Assembly (NCBI GenBank): GCA_029204225.1
Contig: CM055107.1
Coordinates: 20,333,997-20,397,996 of the forward strand
Direction of reading: 5' to 3'
Length of the DNA stretch: 64,000 bases
Source of the DNA: Diphasiastrum complanatum
Taxonomy: Eukaryota; Streptophyta; Lycopodiopsida; Lycopodiales; Lycopodiaceae
Shown one piece after another: positions 29,415 to 42,565 of the stretch; position 1 is the first letter of the stretch, and each line of letters begins with the position of its first letter. The notes under the pieces were generated by a model. The model saw only the letters and a list, made by a program, of their open reading frames with translations, did not search any database and was not told the DNA's origin. Position numbers and translations under genes: made by a program.

Positions 29415-30063
29415 TGTGAAAGATTCAACTATTTCATCACATTTTGCAATATTTTCATATTTGGCATATTGAGACCAGAACTTGTTTTAGACTTAGAGGT
29501 TGACTTTTCAAAGTTCATTAGTCTAAATCTCATTTGAATAAACACTTTTTGAAAGTGTGGGAAATATAGAATGCCAGTTTGAGTAGATTCAATTTGAGTA
29601 AGTTGGGTACATTGAATCTAGACCCAAAATTGGTAGGGTTAGCATTTTGGTGGGAAAGCCAAGTGGCCAAATAGGGTTTGGACCTACTATAAAAGGATTT
29701 AACTCGTGGAGAGAGTCATCTTCTCTCTTCTCTATCTCATTTCATGCTTATACATGGTTCTCTTGGGTTCTACTATCCATTGGTGCACTATCTTGGTGAT
29801 TGCTTGCAATTCTATGTGTAGAATGATCTATATTTGCTATTTTTGGATTCACACATGTGAAATACAGTAGCTTGCTGATTTTGTACGGACAGCAACAGTA
29901 CATAATCATTTCATTCAAGTTTGATCAAGTTCTATTAGTGTTTGCATCTCAAATTGTGTGTAGATGCTGATTTTTCTACATTGGTGAAATTGATAGTGTA
30001 TTTCTCTTTCTAACCAAAGATCATTCAAGTAGATTGGATCTTAAGGATCTGAAATCTTTCACA
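29415..30063 (+). repeat. 5' LTR of Copia-B
   Basis: TGTGAA...TTTCACA, followed at once by the PBS. A TATA-like CTATAAAAGG lies near 29689. Confidence 0.92.
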
Positions 30064-30658
30064 TGGTATCAGAGCTTGTGTTTCAGGTTATGAAGGAGGA
30101 AATCAGATCTATCAATGATTTGGTGAAGATATCAAGTCTAGAGCATGCTAGAGAGGATTCTACACCAAAATCGGAATTTTTGCTTTTGTAGATTGGATCT
30201 TTTGTAGATCAAAACACTAAATAGGTCAATATACTTGTTCAATTCCGTTTTTTGAATTCACATGCTGCATTTGGCCGATTTTTGGATCATAAGTTCAGCC
30301 TAAGTGGTGGCTTATAGATTGCATATCAATTTTTTAGCATTTGCATGTTGAAATAGTCAATTTTTTGTGATTTTGTCTAAACCCTAATTTTGATTGGATC
30401 TCTAGATAGTGAGGTTGCTGGACTTCATTTGAGTGTGTTTCAATCTTAGGAAGTGGCAAAAGTCATTAGATTGAGGATAGATCATAGGTTGATCAAGATT
30501 CCATGATTCTATGTGTTGATTTGCTTGGATAAGTGCTAGAAGAGAATTTGTGAGATAGTTTCAAATCTTGGTGATTTCTTTTGAAAGCATTTGTTGTTGT
30601 TCAAAGGAGTGCTTTGTGCATTGAAACAGGTTAAAAGAGAAGATCAGGTCATTGCTAC

Positions 30659-32910
30659 ATGACAACCTCAATTGGAGTCATGTTGGAAGCCAATGATAGG
30701 CTTACCTCAAGTAGCTATTCATTATGGAAAGTGAGGATGGAGTCACTTCTTGAGATGAATGATGTTTTGGATATTGTTGTAGGTTTGGAGGAGAGACCAG
30801 CAACACAACAAGATCAATTGAGGTATGACAAGAGGGCCAAGAAGGCTCTACACATGATAAAGATGAATGTTACCAATGAACTTCTCAAGGAAGTTGGTAA
30901 GTGCACATCATCTTTGGAAGCTTGGAATTCATTGAAGAAGCTTTATGAATTCAAGTCTACTTCTAGAGTGTTGACTCTAAGAAGGCAAATCTTTTCTTGT
31001 TTGCAAAAGAATGAAGAAAGTCCAAGTACTTTTGTTTTGAGAATGAAAGCATTGAATGATGAGTTAGCTTGCATAGATGAAAGCATTAAGGAAGGAGAGT
31101 TTATTCAAGTGATTCTTAATGGCTTGTTGGATGCTCATGCTAACATTGTTCAAAGTATTGCTATTCAAAAGACTTTGCCAAGTTTGATGGATCTTCAAGA
31201 GATCTTGATCAATGAGGAATATAGGCTTCAAGCAAGAGGTGGATCTACATCGACACTTCAAGAGGATGCTATGTTCACAAAGGGCAAATTCAAGGGCAAA
31301 ACCAAAAGCAAGTGGTCTAAAGGGCAAGATCAAGTGGATGCTTCTTCAAGTGGCAAAAAGAAGGATAGATCAAAGCTCAAGTGCTTCTATTGTGGCATCA
31401 AAGGACACTTTGCAAGTGAGTGCTACCAGAAGAAGAGACATCAAGGAGACAAGCAAGGTAATCTTACTCTTGATGAGGATGGTTTGGATGTGCAAGATGC
31501 AAATGATGATGCTTTTGTGATGTCTTCATGTATGCTTGCTAATGATGGAGATCTAGATCCTTGGTGGATTGATAGTGGAGCAAGTTCACACATGACCTTT
31601 CACAGAGAGTACTTCACTTCTTTGTTGGCATATGGAGATGACAAGAGGGTGATCTACACGGCCAATGATGGTGAGTGTGCAATCAAAGGGATTGGCACAA
31701 TTCCTATTTCTCTCTCTATAAATAGGAATGTTCATTTGGAGGATGTCTTGTTTATTCCATCTATTACCAAGAATTTGCCTAGTGTGAGTCAAATGCTAAG
31801 TAAGGGCCTCAAGGTGGAGTTTGATGGAGATGCTTGTTTGATCAAAAGGAAGGATGTCTTGATTGGAAAAGGTAAAAGGCAAGGGAAGTTGTTCAAACTT
31901 GATGCTTGTGTTATTGGTAACCAAGTTGGATGTGTTGCAAGGGAGCAAATTTCTATTCAAGAGGTTTGGCACAAAAGGATGGGACACCTCAACTTGAAGT
32001 CATTGGAGGTAATGGCAAGGAAGAAGGTTGTGATTGGTCTTCCAATTTCCTTAAGTAATGACAAGCATGTTTGTGAGTCTTGTGCTTTGTCTAAGTCACA
32101 TAGACTACCTTATACTAGATCTATTTCTATATCTACAAAGCCTTTTCAACTTGTACATTTGGATATTCATGGATTTACTACAATTAGCAATAGTGGAGCT
32201 AAGATGTATATAACATTCATTGATGGTTTTAGTAGATTTTGTTAGATCTATCTACTAAAGAGCAAGGATGAAGTGTATGATGTATTTGTCAAGTTCAAGA
32301 ATGCAAGGGAGAACCAAGTCTCCACAAAGATCAAGTGCTTGAGAGGTGACAATGGTGGTGAGTACATATCTAACAAGTTCAAGGCCTTTTGTGATGAGCA
32401 TGGGATCAAGAGGGAGTATACAACATCAAGGACCCCACAACACAACAAAATGGAGTGGCTGAAAGGAAGAATAGAACTTTATGTGAAAGTGCTAAAAGTG
32501 CTAATCTTGACAAACCATTTTGGGATCAAGCTTTGTTGTGTGCCAATTTCTTGTGCAATAGGTGGTCGAGTGCTATTTTGGATGGAAGGACACCTTTTGA
32601 GATGCTATTCAAGAGGAGGCCGAGTGTCAACTTTCTAAGAACCTTTGGATGCACATGCTATGTCAACATTACTCTTGATGATAGGACCAAGGAGGATCCA
32701 TCTTCAAGAAGAGGTATTTTTGTTGGACATAGTGAGGTGAGTAAAGCCTACAAGGTTTACATTCCTTCTACTAACAAAGTGATTGTTGGTAGAGATGTCA
32801 TTTTTGATGAGGGAAACATTCCAAAGGTGTCTTCAAGCATGATTGATGGTAAAGTAGATGGTTCTAACATTCTTGATGTTGATGAAGGATCCTACTTTGG
32901 ATGGTGGTGA
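30659..32910 (+). pseudogene. Copia-B Gag-protease-integrase, broken
   Basis: The ATG at 30659 opens Gag. The zinc knuckle CFYCGIKGHFASEC is near residue 240, the protease WWIDSGASSHM near 303, then VWHKRMGHLN (pre-integrase). The first integrase region has altered catalytic context (HLDIHG in place of HSDIH). A Trp-to-stop change (TAG, 32243) interrupts the IYLLKSKDEV region. The same frame then continues to the second Asp (GDNGGEY). Near 32440 the frame changes and the integrase continues in another frame from 32455 with AERKNRTLCESAKSAN (catalytic Glu) to about 32890. The coding capacity is clearly lost. Confidence 0.9.
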
Positions 32911-34216
32911 TGATGGACCTTCATCAAGTCAAAAGCCAAGGAGAACATCAAGAGAAAGACAAGTACCTTCAAGGCTCACATTTGATCAAAAGGGTAAGCA
33001 AGTAGTTTCTGGAAATTATGTTGCTTTTCTAACCTCTTTGGATGAGCCTACAAGTTTAGATCAAGCAAGCAAAGAAGAGGAGTGGATCCAAGCAATGGAT
33101 CTTGAGTATCAATCTCTTATGAAGAGTGGAACATCTTTCGGAAGATCTTCTTGTGTACATGGAGCTATGCAAGTGGATGGATGTTATATTGCTGTAAAAT
33201 CAAGTAATGGATCTGGAAAACAAAGTTTGTTCAATGACTTTGATGATCAAGTTGAAGATCAAGAAGTTGATCTCGAAGCGCTTCAACTAGTCAAAAGGGA
33301 AGGTGGCAATTTGGAGCTAGTCAAGAGCATCAAAGGAGAGGTAATTGGCAAAGGTGTTATGGATCTATTTTTACAGCATATTGAAGACTCAAGTAAGGTC
33401 AAAGGAGCAGCAAGGAAGTGTTTTTCAAGTTTACTTTACTTGTTCTATCTCATGTTTGAGCAATTTCATGTGGATGTGTGCAAATTGTCAAGATATGGTA
33501 AAACTAGCTACATTGGTGAGCATTGTTTTGATGTTGGATTTGTACTAGCATTCCTGGCTGATTTTGCTGATGGAAATGAAGCTATTGGAGGTTCATTATG
33601 TCACTCATCCATGGCTAAGTTCTCAAGTGTTGAGCTACTTGGTGCCAATACTTGGAGATTGTCAATTTTTGGTGAATTCATGGTCATTTTCTTGTGTCAA
33701 GTAGACCTTGAAGGTGGACTAGTGCAAACTACTTGGTTTATGGAGTCATGTGGTGCTGGATTTGCATCATTTATGTACTCACCTACTCATGGATTTACAA
33801 GTTTTGATGGTTTCTTGTGGCAAGATGAAGATGGAGGCTCATTCATGGAGTATCATGGTGGATACAAGGCAACAAAGGACAAAGGAGGAGGAGACATGCA
33901 AGCAAAAGTTGATCACTCATATTTATTGTTTGTTTGCTGTATTTTTCCAGAGAGTTCAGAGTTGAAAGCATGGTGGAATCATTTTATTTACATTCTATTT
34001 GATTCTTCATGTTCTAGTCACATTTTTACATGTAAAATTGATGTAAGAAATAGTGAAGCATCCCAAGTGGACACTATTCTCTATATCAATTATGGTTGTT
34101 TCTATTTTGAGCATTACATGATCATTGAAAGGAGATCTTTTCTTAGGAAGAAGATCATTCTTATGATGGATCAAAGTTCTATTGGGAAAAACTATGCTAG
34201 GAGCATTGGAAGCTAG
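32858..34216 (+). CDS. 452-codon ORF: Pol linker fused to ~355 codons of unrecognised sequence in place of RT
   Basis: The first ~90 codons are normal copia sequence: the integrase-RT linker RRTSRERQVPSRLTF and the RT start EEEWIQAMDLEYQSLMK. At about 33137, right after SGT, the copia RT stops. About 1.06 kb of unrelated DNA follows, to about 34200, where copia sequence resumes (HWKLGKRF region, in another frame). The whole insert is open in the incoming frame, about 355 codons without a stop in fairly AT-rich DNA. The predicted protein has an acidic first part, then Cys/Phe/Trp-rich stretches. I recognise no domain and find no YVDD. It may be transduced host coding sequence or chance-open DNA; it is not a reverse transcriptase. 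Confidence 0.5.
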   Translation: MVLTFLMLMKDPTLDGGDDGPSSSQKPRRTSRERQVPSRLTFDQKGKQVVSGNYVAFLTSLDEPTSLDQASKEEEWIQAMDLEYQSLMKSGTSFGRSSCVHGAMQVDGCYIAVKSSNGSGKQSLFNDFDDQVEDQEVDLEALQLVKREGGNLELVKSIKGEVIGKGVMDLFLQHIEDSSKVKGAARKCFSSLLYLFYLMFEQFHVDVCKLSRYGKTSYIGEHCFDVGFVLAFLADFADGNEAIGGSLCHSSMAKFSSVELLGANTWRLSIFGEFMVIFLCQVDLEGGLVQTTWFMESCGAGFASFMYSPTHGFTSFDGFLWQDEDGGSFMEYHGGYKATKDKGGGDMQAKVDHSYLLFVCCIFPESSELKAWWNHFIYILFDSSCSSHIFTCKIDVRNSEASQVDTILYINYGCFYFEHYMIIERRSFLRKKIILMMDQSSIGKNYARSIGS

Positions 34217-34228
34217 GAAAGCGATTTT

Positions 34229-34789
34229 TTGAGGTACATCATTGGAACTCGAGATTTTGGCATATTGTATGAGGGATCATCACCTAATCTTTTTGGATTT
34301 TCAGATTTGGACTATGCTGGAGATGTAATGGATAGGAAATCCATTAGTTCTTACTGTATTTTCATAGGTGATGGAGCTATATCATGGATGTCAAAGAAAC
34401 AAGCCACTATCTCATTGTCATCTAGTGAGGCCAAGTACAAAGCTCTTACACATTGCACAAAGGAGATGGTATGGATCAAGAGGATGATCAAGGATCTTCA
34501 CTTGCTGGATTTTTCAGAGAGCCCAATTATCTTTTGTGGCAATAAATCAGCCCAAAGAATGGCATCCAATCCTATCTTTCATGCTAGGAGCAAGCATATT
34601 GAGATACAATATCATTTTGTGAGGGAGCGAGTCATTGGAAAGGAGGTGGAGCTTCAACATGTGTCTTCAAGGGAATGTGTAGCTGATATCTTCACCAAAG
34701 CATTGGGAAAAGACTTGTTCATGAAGCATAGGACTTCACTTGGAGTATTATCAAAGTCTATGCTAAAACTAGTTGAAGAGGGAGTGTGA
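34229..34789 (+). pseudogene. Copia-B RNase H
   Basis: Contains RYIIGTRDFGILYEGS, the RNase H active-site region GFSDLDYAGD, then SWMSKKQATISLSSSEAKY, ARSKHIEIQYHFVRERV and ADIFTKALGKD. It ends directly before the purine tract. An extra T in the run near 34229 shifts it from the preceding copia frame. Confidence 0.9.
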
Positions 34790-35434
34790 ATGATTCAACT
34801 AGTTTCATCACATTTTGCAATATTTCCATATTTGGCATATTGAGGCCAAAACTTGTTTTAGACTTAGAGGTTGACTTTTCAAAGTTCATTAGTCTAAATT
34901 TCATTTGAATAAACACTTTTTGAAAGTGTGGGAAAGATAGAATGCCAGTTTGAGTAGATTCAATTTGAATAAGTTGGGTACATTGAATCTAGACCCAAAA
35001 TTGGTAGGGTTAGCATTTTGGTGGGAAAGCCAAGTGGCCAAATAGGGTTTGGACTTGCTATAAAAGGATGTAGCTCATGGAGAGAGTCATATTCTCTCTT
35101 CTCTATCTCATTTCATGCTTATACATGGTTCTCTTGGGTTCTACTATCCATTGGTGCACTATCTTGGTGATTGCTTGCAATTCTATGTGTAGAATGATCT
35201 ATATTTGCTATTTTTGGATCCACACATGTGAAATACAGTAGCTTGCTGGTTTTGTACGGATAGCAACAGTACATAATCATCTCATTCAAGTTTGATCAAG
35301 TTCTATTAGTGTTTGCATCTCAAATTGTGTGTAGATGCTGATTTTTCTACATTGGTGAGATTGGTAGTGTATTTCTCTTTCTAACCAAAGATCATTCAAG
35401 TAGATTGGATCTTAAGGATCTAAAATCTTTCACA
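34785..35434 (+). repeat. 3' LTR of Copia-B
   Basis: 650 bp, a diverged copy of 29415-30063; its first bases overlap the end of the RNase H frame. Confidence 0.92.
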
Positions 35435-35995
35435 TTCCGCACAAAGCTCATCATAACTAAACTAGCAAAAGATAGGAACTGATCACTGCACCTTAGAAGA
35501 GGTAAGATCTTAATTGAAGGCAATAGCTCCAGTTATGAGTTCTACTCTCTCTAGGTATATCAAGAATTTATAAGGTAGGAAATTCCAAATAACGAGATCA
35601 TGTCTCTACTCTTCCAATAACTTATAGAATTCCAACGGTGGTATCAGAGCCATTTAATCTGACAGCCCATAAGGTTTCTGAGACCGGATAAATAGCAATT
35701 GAGAAACCAAAGATTGTGAGACAACAATGGCATCCATAAGTAGCATTTAGTCAAAGATCTGCACAATCCTTCAATCAGATGGATCAAACTACTTAGCTTG
35801 GAAAGTGAAAACATCACTTATCTTGAGAGGAAAAACACTCTGGCCCTGGATGGACGGGACCGAAGAAATGCCAACCAATGTTGGGAAAGAACTTCATGAA
35901 TGGAAGGAAAAGAATGACAAAGTAGTAGTTGTCATATCCTCCTCCATTGAAGACAACATTACACTAGATTCGAAACCAAATCGTGTAGCCTAATC

Positions 35996-36625
35996 ATGCA
36001 CTTGGAAGATCAACTCATCTATTTGCACTGGAATAGCAAAGACCTCTCCATGTTTGTCAAAAACATGAAAAACATGTTTCTTTCTCTACACAATGCCGAA
36101 GTAGAACACTCGGTCTCGTTGGACAGGCAGCTGATGTACTTATTACATGTCCTTCCAAGATCCTTCCAAACCACATGGACTCTGCTAGAAAAGGATCCCA
36201 CGATGACTCTTGAGAGAGCCATAAGTGAGCTCAAGGAAGAACTGGAAGCACGAGAGCACTATGATGACAGACAAGAATATGATCAGACTCTATACATTAG
36301 TAAGGATCAACATAGAAAGAAGCCTCATCCTAAGAGAGAGTCATTCCAAAGATCGGACCGCAACCAACAAAGACTACCCGACAAGGAAGGAAGATCAAAG
36401 GCACCTACCCAACAAAGGCCACAAGGTGGTGAAAGGAAATCCTACGCTAGATGCAGATGGGATGGACATACCATCGACACATGTTGGTTAAATCCAAACA
36501 TCCAATGTGTGCGTTGTTACAAAAGGGGCCATGTAGCAGTAGACTGCTATCAGAACCCAAGAAACAAGAAGACAATAAGCAGGGAGGAGCCCTCCAATAG
36601 CTCATCTTATGTAGAGGAACCATAA
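35996..36625 (+). pseudogene. Copia-D Gag (capsid and zinc knuckle)
   Basis: 209 codons. The helical UBN2/Gag-like segment contains DRQLMYLLHVLPRSFQTTW, followed by a charged linker and CX2CX4HX4C near residues 169-182. The start of Gag lies upstream in a different frame (35805-35993). Confidence 0.75.
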
Positions 36626-36689
36626 TCCTCAAGGATAGATGAGGAGAGAGAAAACAGAACAGATGTATGTGCTACATCACAAAATGACG

Positions 36690-37066
36690 TTCAAGAAGTT
36701 GTTCTTGATTTGGGTGCCACATCACATTTCGTGACAACAAGACATATGATAGATGACTTCCAAGAAATAGATTCATCCATATACAACATACTCTGAGATG
36801 GATCGCAATATCAAGTGAACAGAATTGGCACACTATGGCTATACACGAATGGCAGAGACAAAAGACTTGACGATGTCCTGTATGTACCTACCTTGCAGAA
36901 GGATCTTTTGTTTATAGCAAGGATAACATATGTCGAGATGCGTGCCACGTTCAAACATGAAACATGCAGCGTGACTAATGCTAGCACCAACACTCTTATC
37001 ACACAAGGCAGACGCAGAGGGAATCTGTATCATCTGAAGGTACGCCTACCGACGTCAGACCCATGA
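36690..37066 (+). pseudogene. Copia-D protease and pre-integrase remnant
   Basis: DLGATSHFVTTRHM (altered DSGA active site) is followed by a stop near 36795. The frame 36815-37066 then carries LDDVLYVPTLQKDLL and the RRRGNLYHL end typical of the protease/GAG_pre-integrase junction. Confidence 0.7.
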
Positions 37067-37674
37067 ATCAATTGACTTCCTCTGGCATAAAAGACTATGC
37101 CACATGAACCCAATAGCACTATACAAGGCAAGTCATAATGGGACATTTATAGGAGTAAGCGTCAAAGATGAAAAATTGACACTCTGTGATGCACGCAACA
37201 AAGGCAAGATGTCATGAACACCTTTTTATCAAAGATTCGTTCAAAGCAACTGAACTCTTAGAACTGATACACTCTAACATTTGTGGACCATTTGATGTAC
37301 TCTTTGTGGGGAGGCTCACGATACTATATCACCTTCATTGATGACTTCACCAAATTTGCCGTCGTATACTCATTCATAACAAATCTAGTTTACAAAATAT
37401 GTTAATTGGGCTGAAAAATGGATCAAAAGAAAGGTCAAACAGATCCGAACTGAAAAGGGGGAGAATATATCTCCAACCCTTTTTTTGATTTCTATATGAG
37501 TTGTGATATCCTTCATAGGAAGACGCAGCTTATACACCACAACGCAATGGTAAGGCAGAGAGAAAGAATAGAACACTAATGAATTCAAAGGCATCAAGAT
37601 CATTATGGGCTGAAGCAGTAGCTATGGCCACTTACTTGTAGAACAGGACATGCAAATCAAACATTCCTCACATC

Positions 37675-37959
37675 ATGCCACATGAGGTATGGTGGGGCAG
37701 TAAGCCTAATCTAGCCCATGTATGCATCTTCAGTTGCATAGCATACGCATACATCCCTGACAAGACCTGGAAGAAGCTGGACGAGAAGGTTGAGCAAGGA
37801 TACCTCATGGGATATGATACACATTCATCATATTACAGGATCTATTTGTCGGAGACTAATCAAATTAAAACCGTCAAAGATATGAAGTTCAATGAAACAA
37901 GAATGATGGCCAACGAAGACTCAATTAGCTATGAGATCGATAGAGGGAGCACACCTTGA
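37675..37959 (+). pseudogene. Copia-D integrase C-terminal part
   Basis: 94 codons matching the region after the catalytic core: PHEVWWGSKPNLAHVCIFSC, then KLDEKVEQGYLMGYD and YYRIYLSETNQI. Upstream (37080-37670) integrase pieces are spread over several frames with stops. Confidence 0.75.
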
Positions 37960-38444
37960 CAACTAGGAACATGTAGACAATGAAATTCCAGATGGACTGA
38001 GTGACAGTTCATATGATAAATAGCCCTACCATTCCCATCACAGCTGCCCAGGCCACCTCACCCCCTCACACCGAAGCAACCTCACCCAACACACAGTTCT
38101 TCATGGATATGTTTGATGATTTTGACCCCCTTGGGGCCACCGAAATCTTTGAACTGCTAGATTGCATCATTCCACTTAGCTAGAACCGAATCTAATAGAA
38201 TTGACTAATTTTTGTTATTTTCTCTGATATCTCAGATTCAAATGGATCTTAAGATTGGTGATCTGAATAGCTTTTACTGTTTAATAATCAGATTAGATTT
38301 TAAACAAGCAAATCCACTCAAATCAAGCAAAATCAATCCCAAACTAACCCTAAAATGTAGATTTAACATTATTCATGCCACGACAAGATGCCTAATGCAA
38401 GCTAACCATCAACCAAACATGTTGCAAATTGAAAAATTGGCGTA

Positions 38445-39205
38445 GCTCCCCGGCAACGGCTCCAAAATTGTAGTGGGTTTCTTTCCTTGCCTAACCCGAA
38501 CCCAAGATCTAGTCAATCTAGCATCAAAGAGATGGAGTTAGTTGTCACACGTAGGTTCGTTCCCATGAGAGCAATAGTATAGTTCAGATTTCAACATGAA
38601 TGGAGGACTAACATCATTTAGCACTAAGCATTAACACTACATCCATTAACACTACATCCACTAACCCTACTTCCATTAATTCTACATCCATTAACCCTAA
38701 ATCCACAACAATGATAGAAACTTACTCTTCTCTCTCTCTCTTTCTCTCTCACAAAAAGCATAAAAAATAGCCATCCCAATAACAATCAAATCCGACAATT
38801 AGCAAAATCCAAAGAAAGTATGAGAAATGGAGGAGAAGAGAGGAAGAGCAAGGACATTCATCAATCCATTTCTAAAGAGAACCAGTCTGTTTTATTGAAA
38901 TGAGGAAATGAACATGAGGAGCAACTCGAGTTGGTCCCTTTTTATAGTAGAGAGGAGGACTCTGGCCTCTTAATCCTATTGGTCCAGTCTTGCCTCTCTT
39001 TTTATTCAAATTTAAAAAAGTGTGGGAACCATCAAAATTGGCGGAAAACCCAACTTTATTCACTAACTTGACATTTAGGCCCTGCGACATTAAAAGTCAT
39101 GCAAAAAGGCCTAAAGTCCTTTTATTAACATTCTAATTAATCAAATAACTATGTGATCATTGGGTTGGACTTACACACGTAGGGTGCCAGATCCTCTCAC
39201 TTATT
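38445..39205 (-). repeat. Ty3/gypsy LTR with tRNA-Asp-type primer-binding site
   Basis: On the minus strand the LTR ends ...CCCACTACA at 38469, followed by TGGAGCCGTTGCCGGGGAG (38463-38445). This is one base from the 3' end complement of plant tRNA-Asp, the primer of many Athila/Tat-type elements. A TATA box (CTATAAAAAGG) lies at about 38936-38946. Short ATTAACACTACATCC-like repeats occur at 38625-38705. The outer LTR end is approximate, and no coding region remains next to the PBS. Confidence 0.7.
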
Positions 39206-39248
39206 AACTAGGGTTAGGGTTGCCTTGGGATCCGCAAACCCTCCAACA

Positions 39249-40196
39249 TCGAGGTCATTGCGGTTGGTCTTTGGTGGTCACTGGCAGTCCGCAGGAGTTG
39301 ACTTGCGGCTTCCTACTAGCGTCATCATTTGTTTGCTCAAAGTTGCGGTTTGCGGTTTGTTGCAAACTGTGGTTTGTTGGTCTTTGTTGTCATTGCCCTC
39401 CGCGTAGGTAGCGATGTGGTTGTGGTAGTGGTAGACTACGTTATGTGGTTTGTAAGCTAATGACATTGAGCTCCAAACTCCCACAAGAAAGGCATTCACA
39501 GAGTCATAGGTTATGGAAGAAGTCTCTTGACCTTCCATAAGCCTGTGAAGGTTCTTTAACTCCCCTAGCCCTCTCTCTTTCTCATTGGTTGTGCATGGAA
39601 CTCCATAGTGTATTGGAGGGTGCTATTTGCCATCTATATGAGGGGAGGAGGGTGCCCATAGGAAGGGGAAGAGATCTCTTTTGTTTGCTATGCTTATGCT
39701 CTAGTGTGGCTACTAGTATATAGAGTGTTTTCTTGTGTGTAGTATGCTTAGGGTTTGGATCTTGCTTATGGTATGGGGGGGACATAAGTAAGGTTTGGAT
39801 CTTGAGTATGCTATGGTTTGTGGTGGTATGCTTGTGATTAGTTATTGGTTAGCAAGGGGGTGCTAGATTAGCCAAGTTGCAGGATTGCATGTGCTAGCTA
39901 GCTATGGTTGGGTGGTGAATACTTGAGGCCACTTGTTATATACCTTTGTGATTAAGATTAAGGACACAAGTGAAGGAGAGATCTATGGAGGCTTGAAGAT
40001 CCTTTCTTGCAGGTGGAGGTATCCTACCTTGGAGTTGGGGAGCATCTTTGGAGCTTGCAGGTTACTTGGAGGACCTTTGGAGGCACTACCTTTGGATTAG
40101 GAGGACTTCCTGACTTCATTTGTAAAAGACAGTCTGATTGGAAAAATTATCTCCCAATGGTTGAGTTCACGCACAATAGTGCCAAGCATTCAGCCA
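39249..40196 (+). repeat. Right arm of the ~950-bp inverted repeat
   Basis: Plus-strand partner of 27876-28825 (minus). The end 40080-40196 again reads as the integrase fragment (DWKNYLPMVEFTHNSAKHSA), then diverges. The arms enclose Copia-D, Copia-B and the gypsy LTR. Confidence 0.88.
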
Positions 40197-41882
<1,686 letters not shown>

Positions 41883-42087
41883 CGGTCAGGGGAAAATTGA
41901 AAATTTGAAATGTGTGTGAGAAAGAAAAAAAAAGATGGGCATGTGTTGTTTTTTTTACCATTCTTTTTCAAACGTTTTTTTAGCTTTTCTCTTTGTAAAA
42001 TGGGTGACATTTTTTTGTGGGCAGAGTGTGACATTTTTGGCGGCACAAGGTTAATTTTTTTATGGCAACCCTTACACTCTCTCTCTA

Positions 42088-42089
<2 letters not shown>

Positions 42090-42157
<68 letters not shown>
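42090..42157. repeat. (TA)n microsatellite
   Basis: About 68 bp of uninterrupted TA. Confidence 0.97.
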
Positions 42158-42161
<4 letters not shown>

Positions 42162-42565
42162 CTAAATATTTTAAAGGGAGTGGACTAATGCCTACATTTT
42201 TAGGGATAAGCATATACTTTTTGGTATGAAATAAAAAATGACTTTCATTACTTAGCATTTGGAAGAGTGCTACAAGAATGATTAGCTTTGCGATGGAAAG
42301 ACGAATATAGTAATGAAATTCTGTGAAATGAGAATTGTGTGAGAAAGAGTTCGGAAGTATTTAAAACATAGGCTTGTGAGAATTGTGTGAGAAAGAGTTT
42401 GAAAGTATTTTTCTAGTCACTTTATAGAAAAAAAAAACCTATAAATAGCTAATGTGAATTATACACTATAATCAAGAATCTATGAATAACTAACTATACA
42501 CTACAACTTAAGTTGATCATTCACTTTTTTGCTAGTAGTTTCTAGTAAGTATCAATCAAGTTGCA

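Larger units (their letters stand above)
29410..35439 (+). mobile_element. Copia-B: Ty1/copia retrotransposon with RT replaced by foreign sequence
   Basis: Element 29415-35434, with LTRs of 649 and 650 bp. Imperfect 5-bp duplications TTTCG (29410-29414) and TTCCG (35435-35439) flank it. PBS TGGTATCAGAGC is at 30064-30075, and a purine tract (GAAGAGGGAG) precedes the 3' LTR. It belongs to the same family as Copia-A (similar Gag, same ending VEEGV). It has inserted into the LTR of Copia-D. The LTRs differ at many positions, so it is older than Copia-A. Confidence 0.93.
35440..38183 (+). mobile_element. Copia-D: older Ty1/copia element interrupted by Copia-B
   Basis: LTR end to about 35637, then PBS TGGTATCAGAGC (35639-35650), leader and ATG at 35727. 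Gag frames follow (stop at 35748; frame change near 35990). The 35996-36625 ORF holds a zinc knuckle CVRCYKRGHVAVDC. A protease-like VLDLGATSHF is near 36700 (Ser of the DSG triad replaced). Pre-integrase LDDVLYVPTLQKDLL and a decayed integrase with a recognisable C-terminal part (37675-37959, PHEVWWGSKPNLAHV...IFSC) follow. RT and RNase H are missing. It is more divergent than Copia-A/B/C and belongs to another copia lineage. Confidence 0.82.

Noticed and set aside
30659-34789. Copia-B as an autonomous element
   Set aside because: Nonsense codon, two or more frameshifts and absence of an RT make autonomy impossible.
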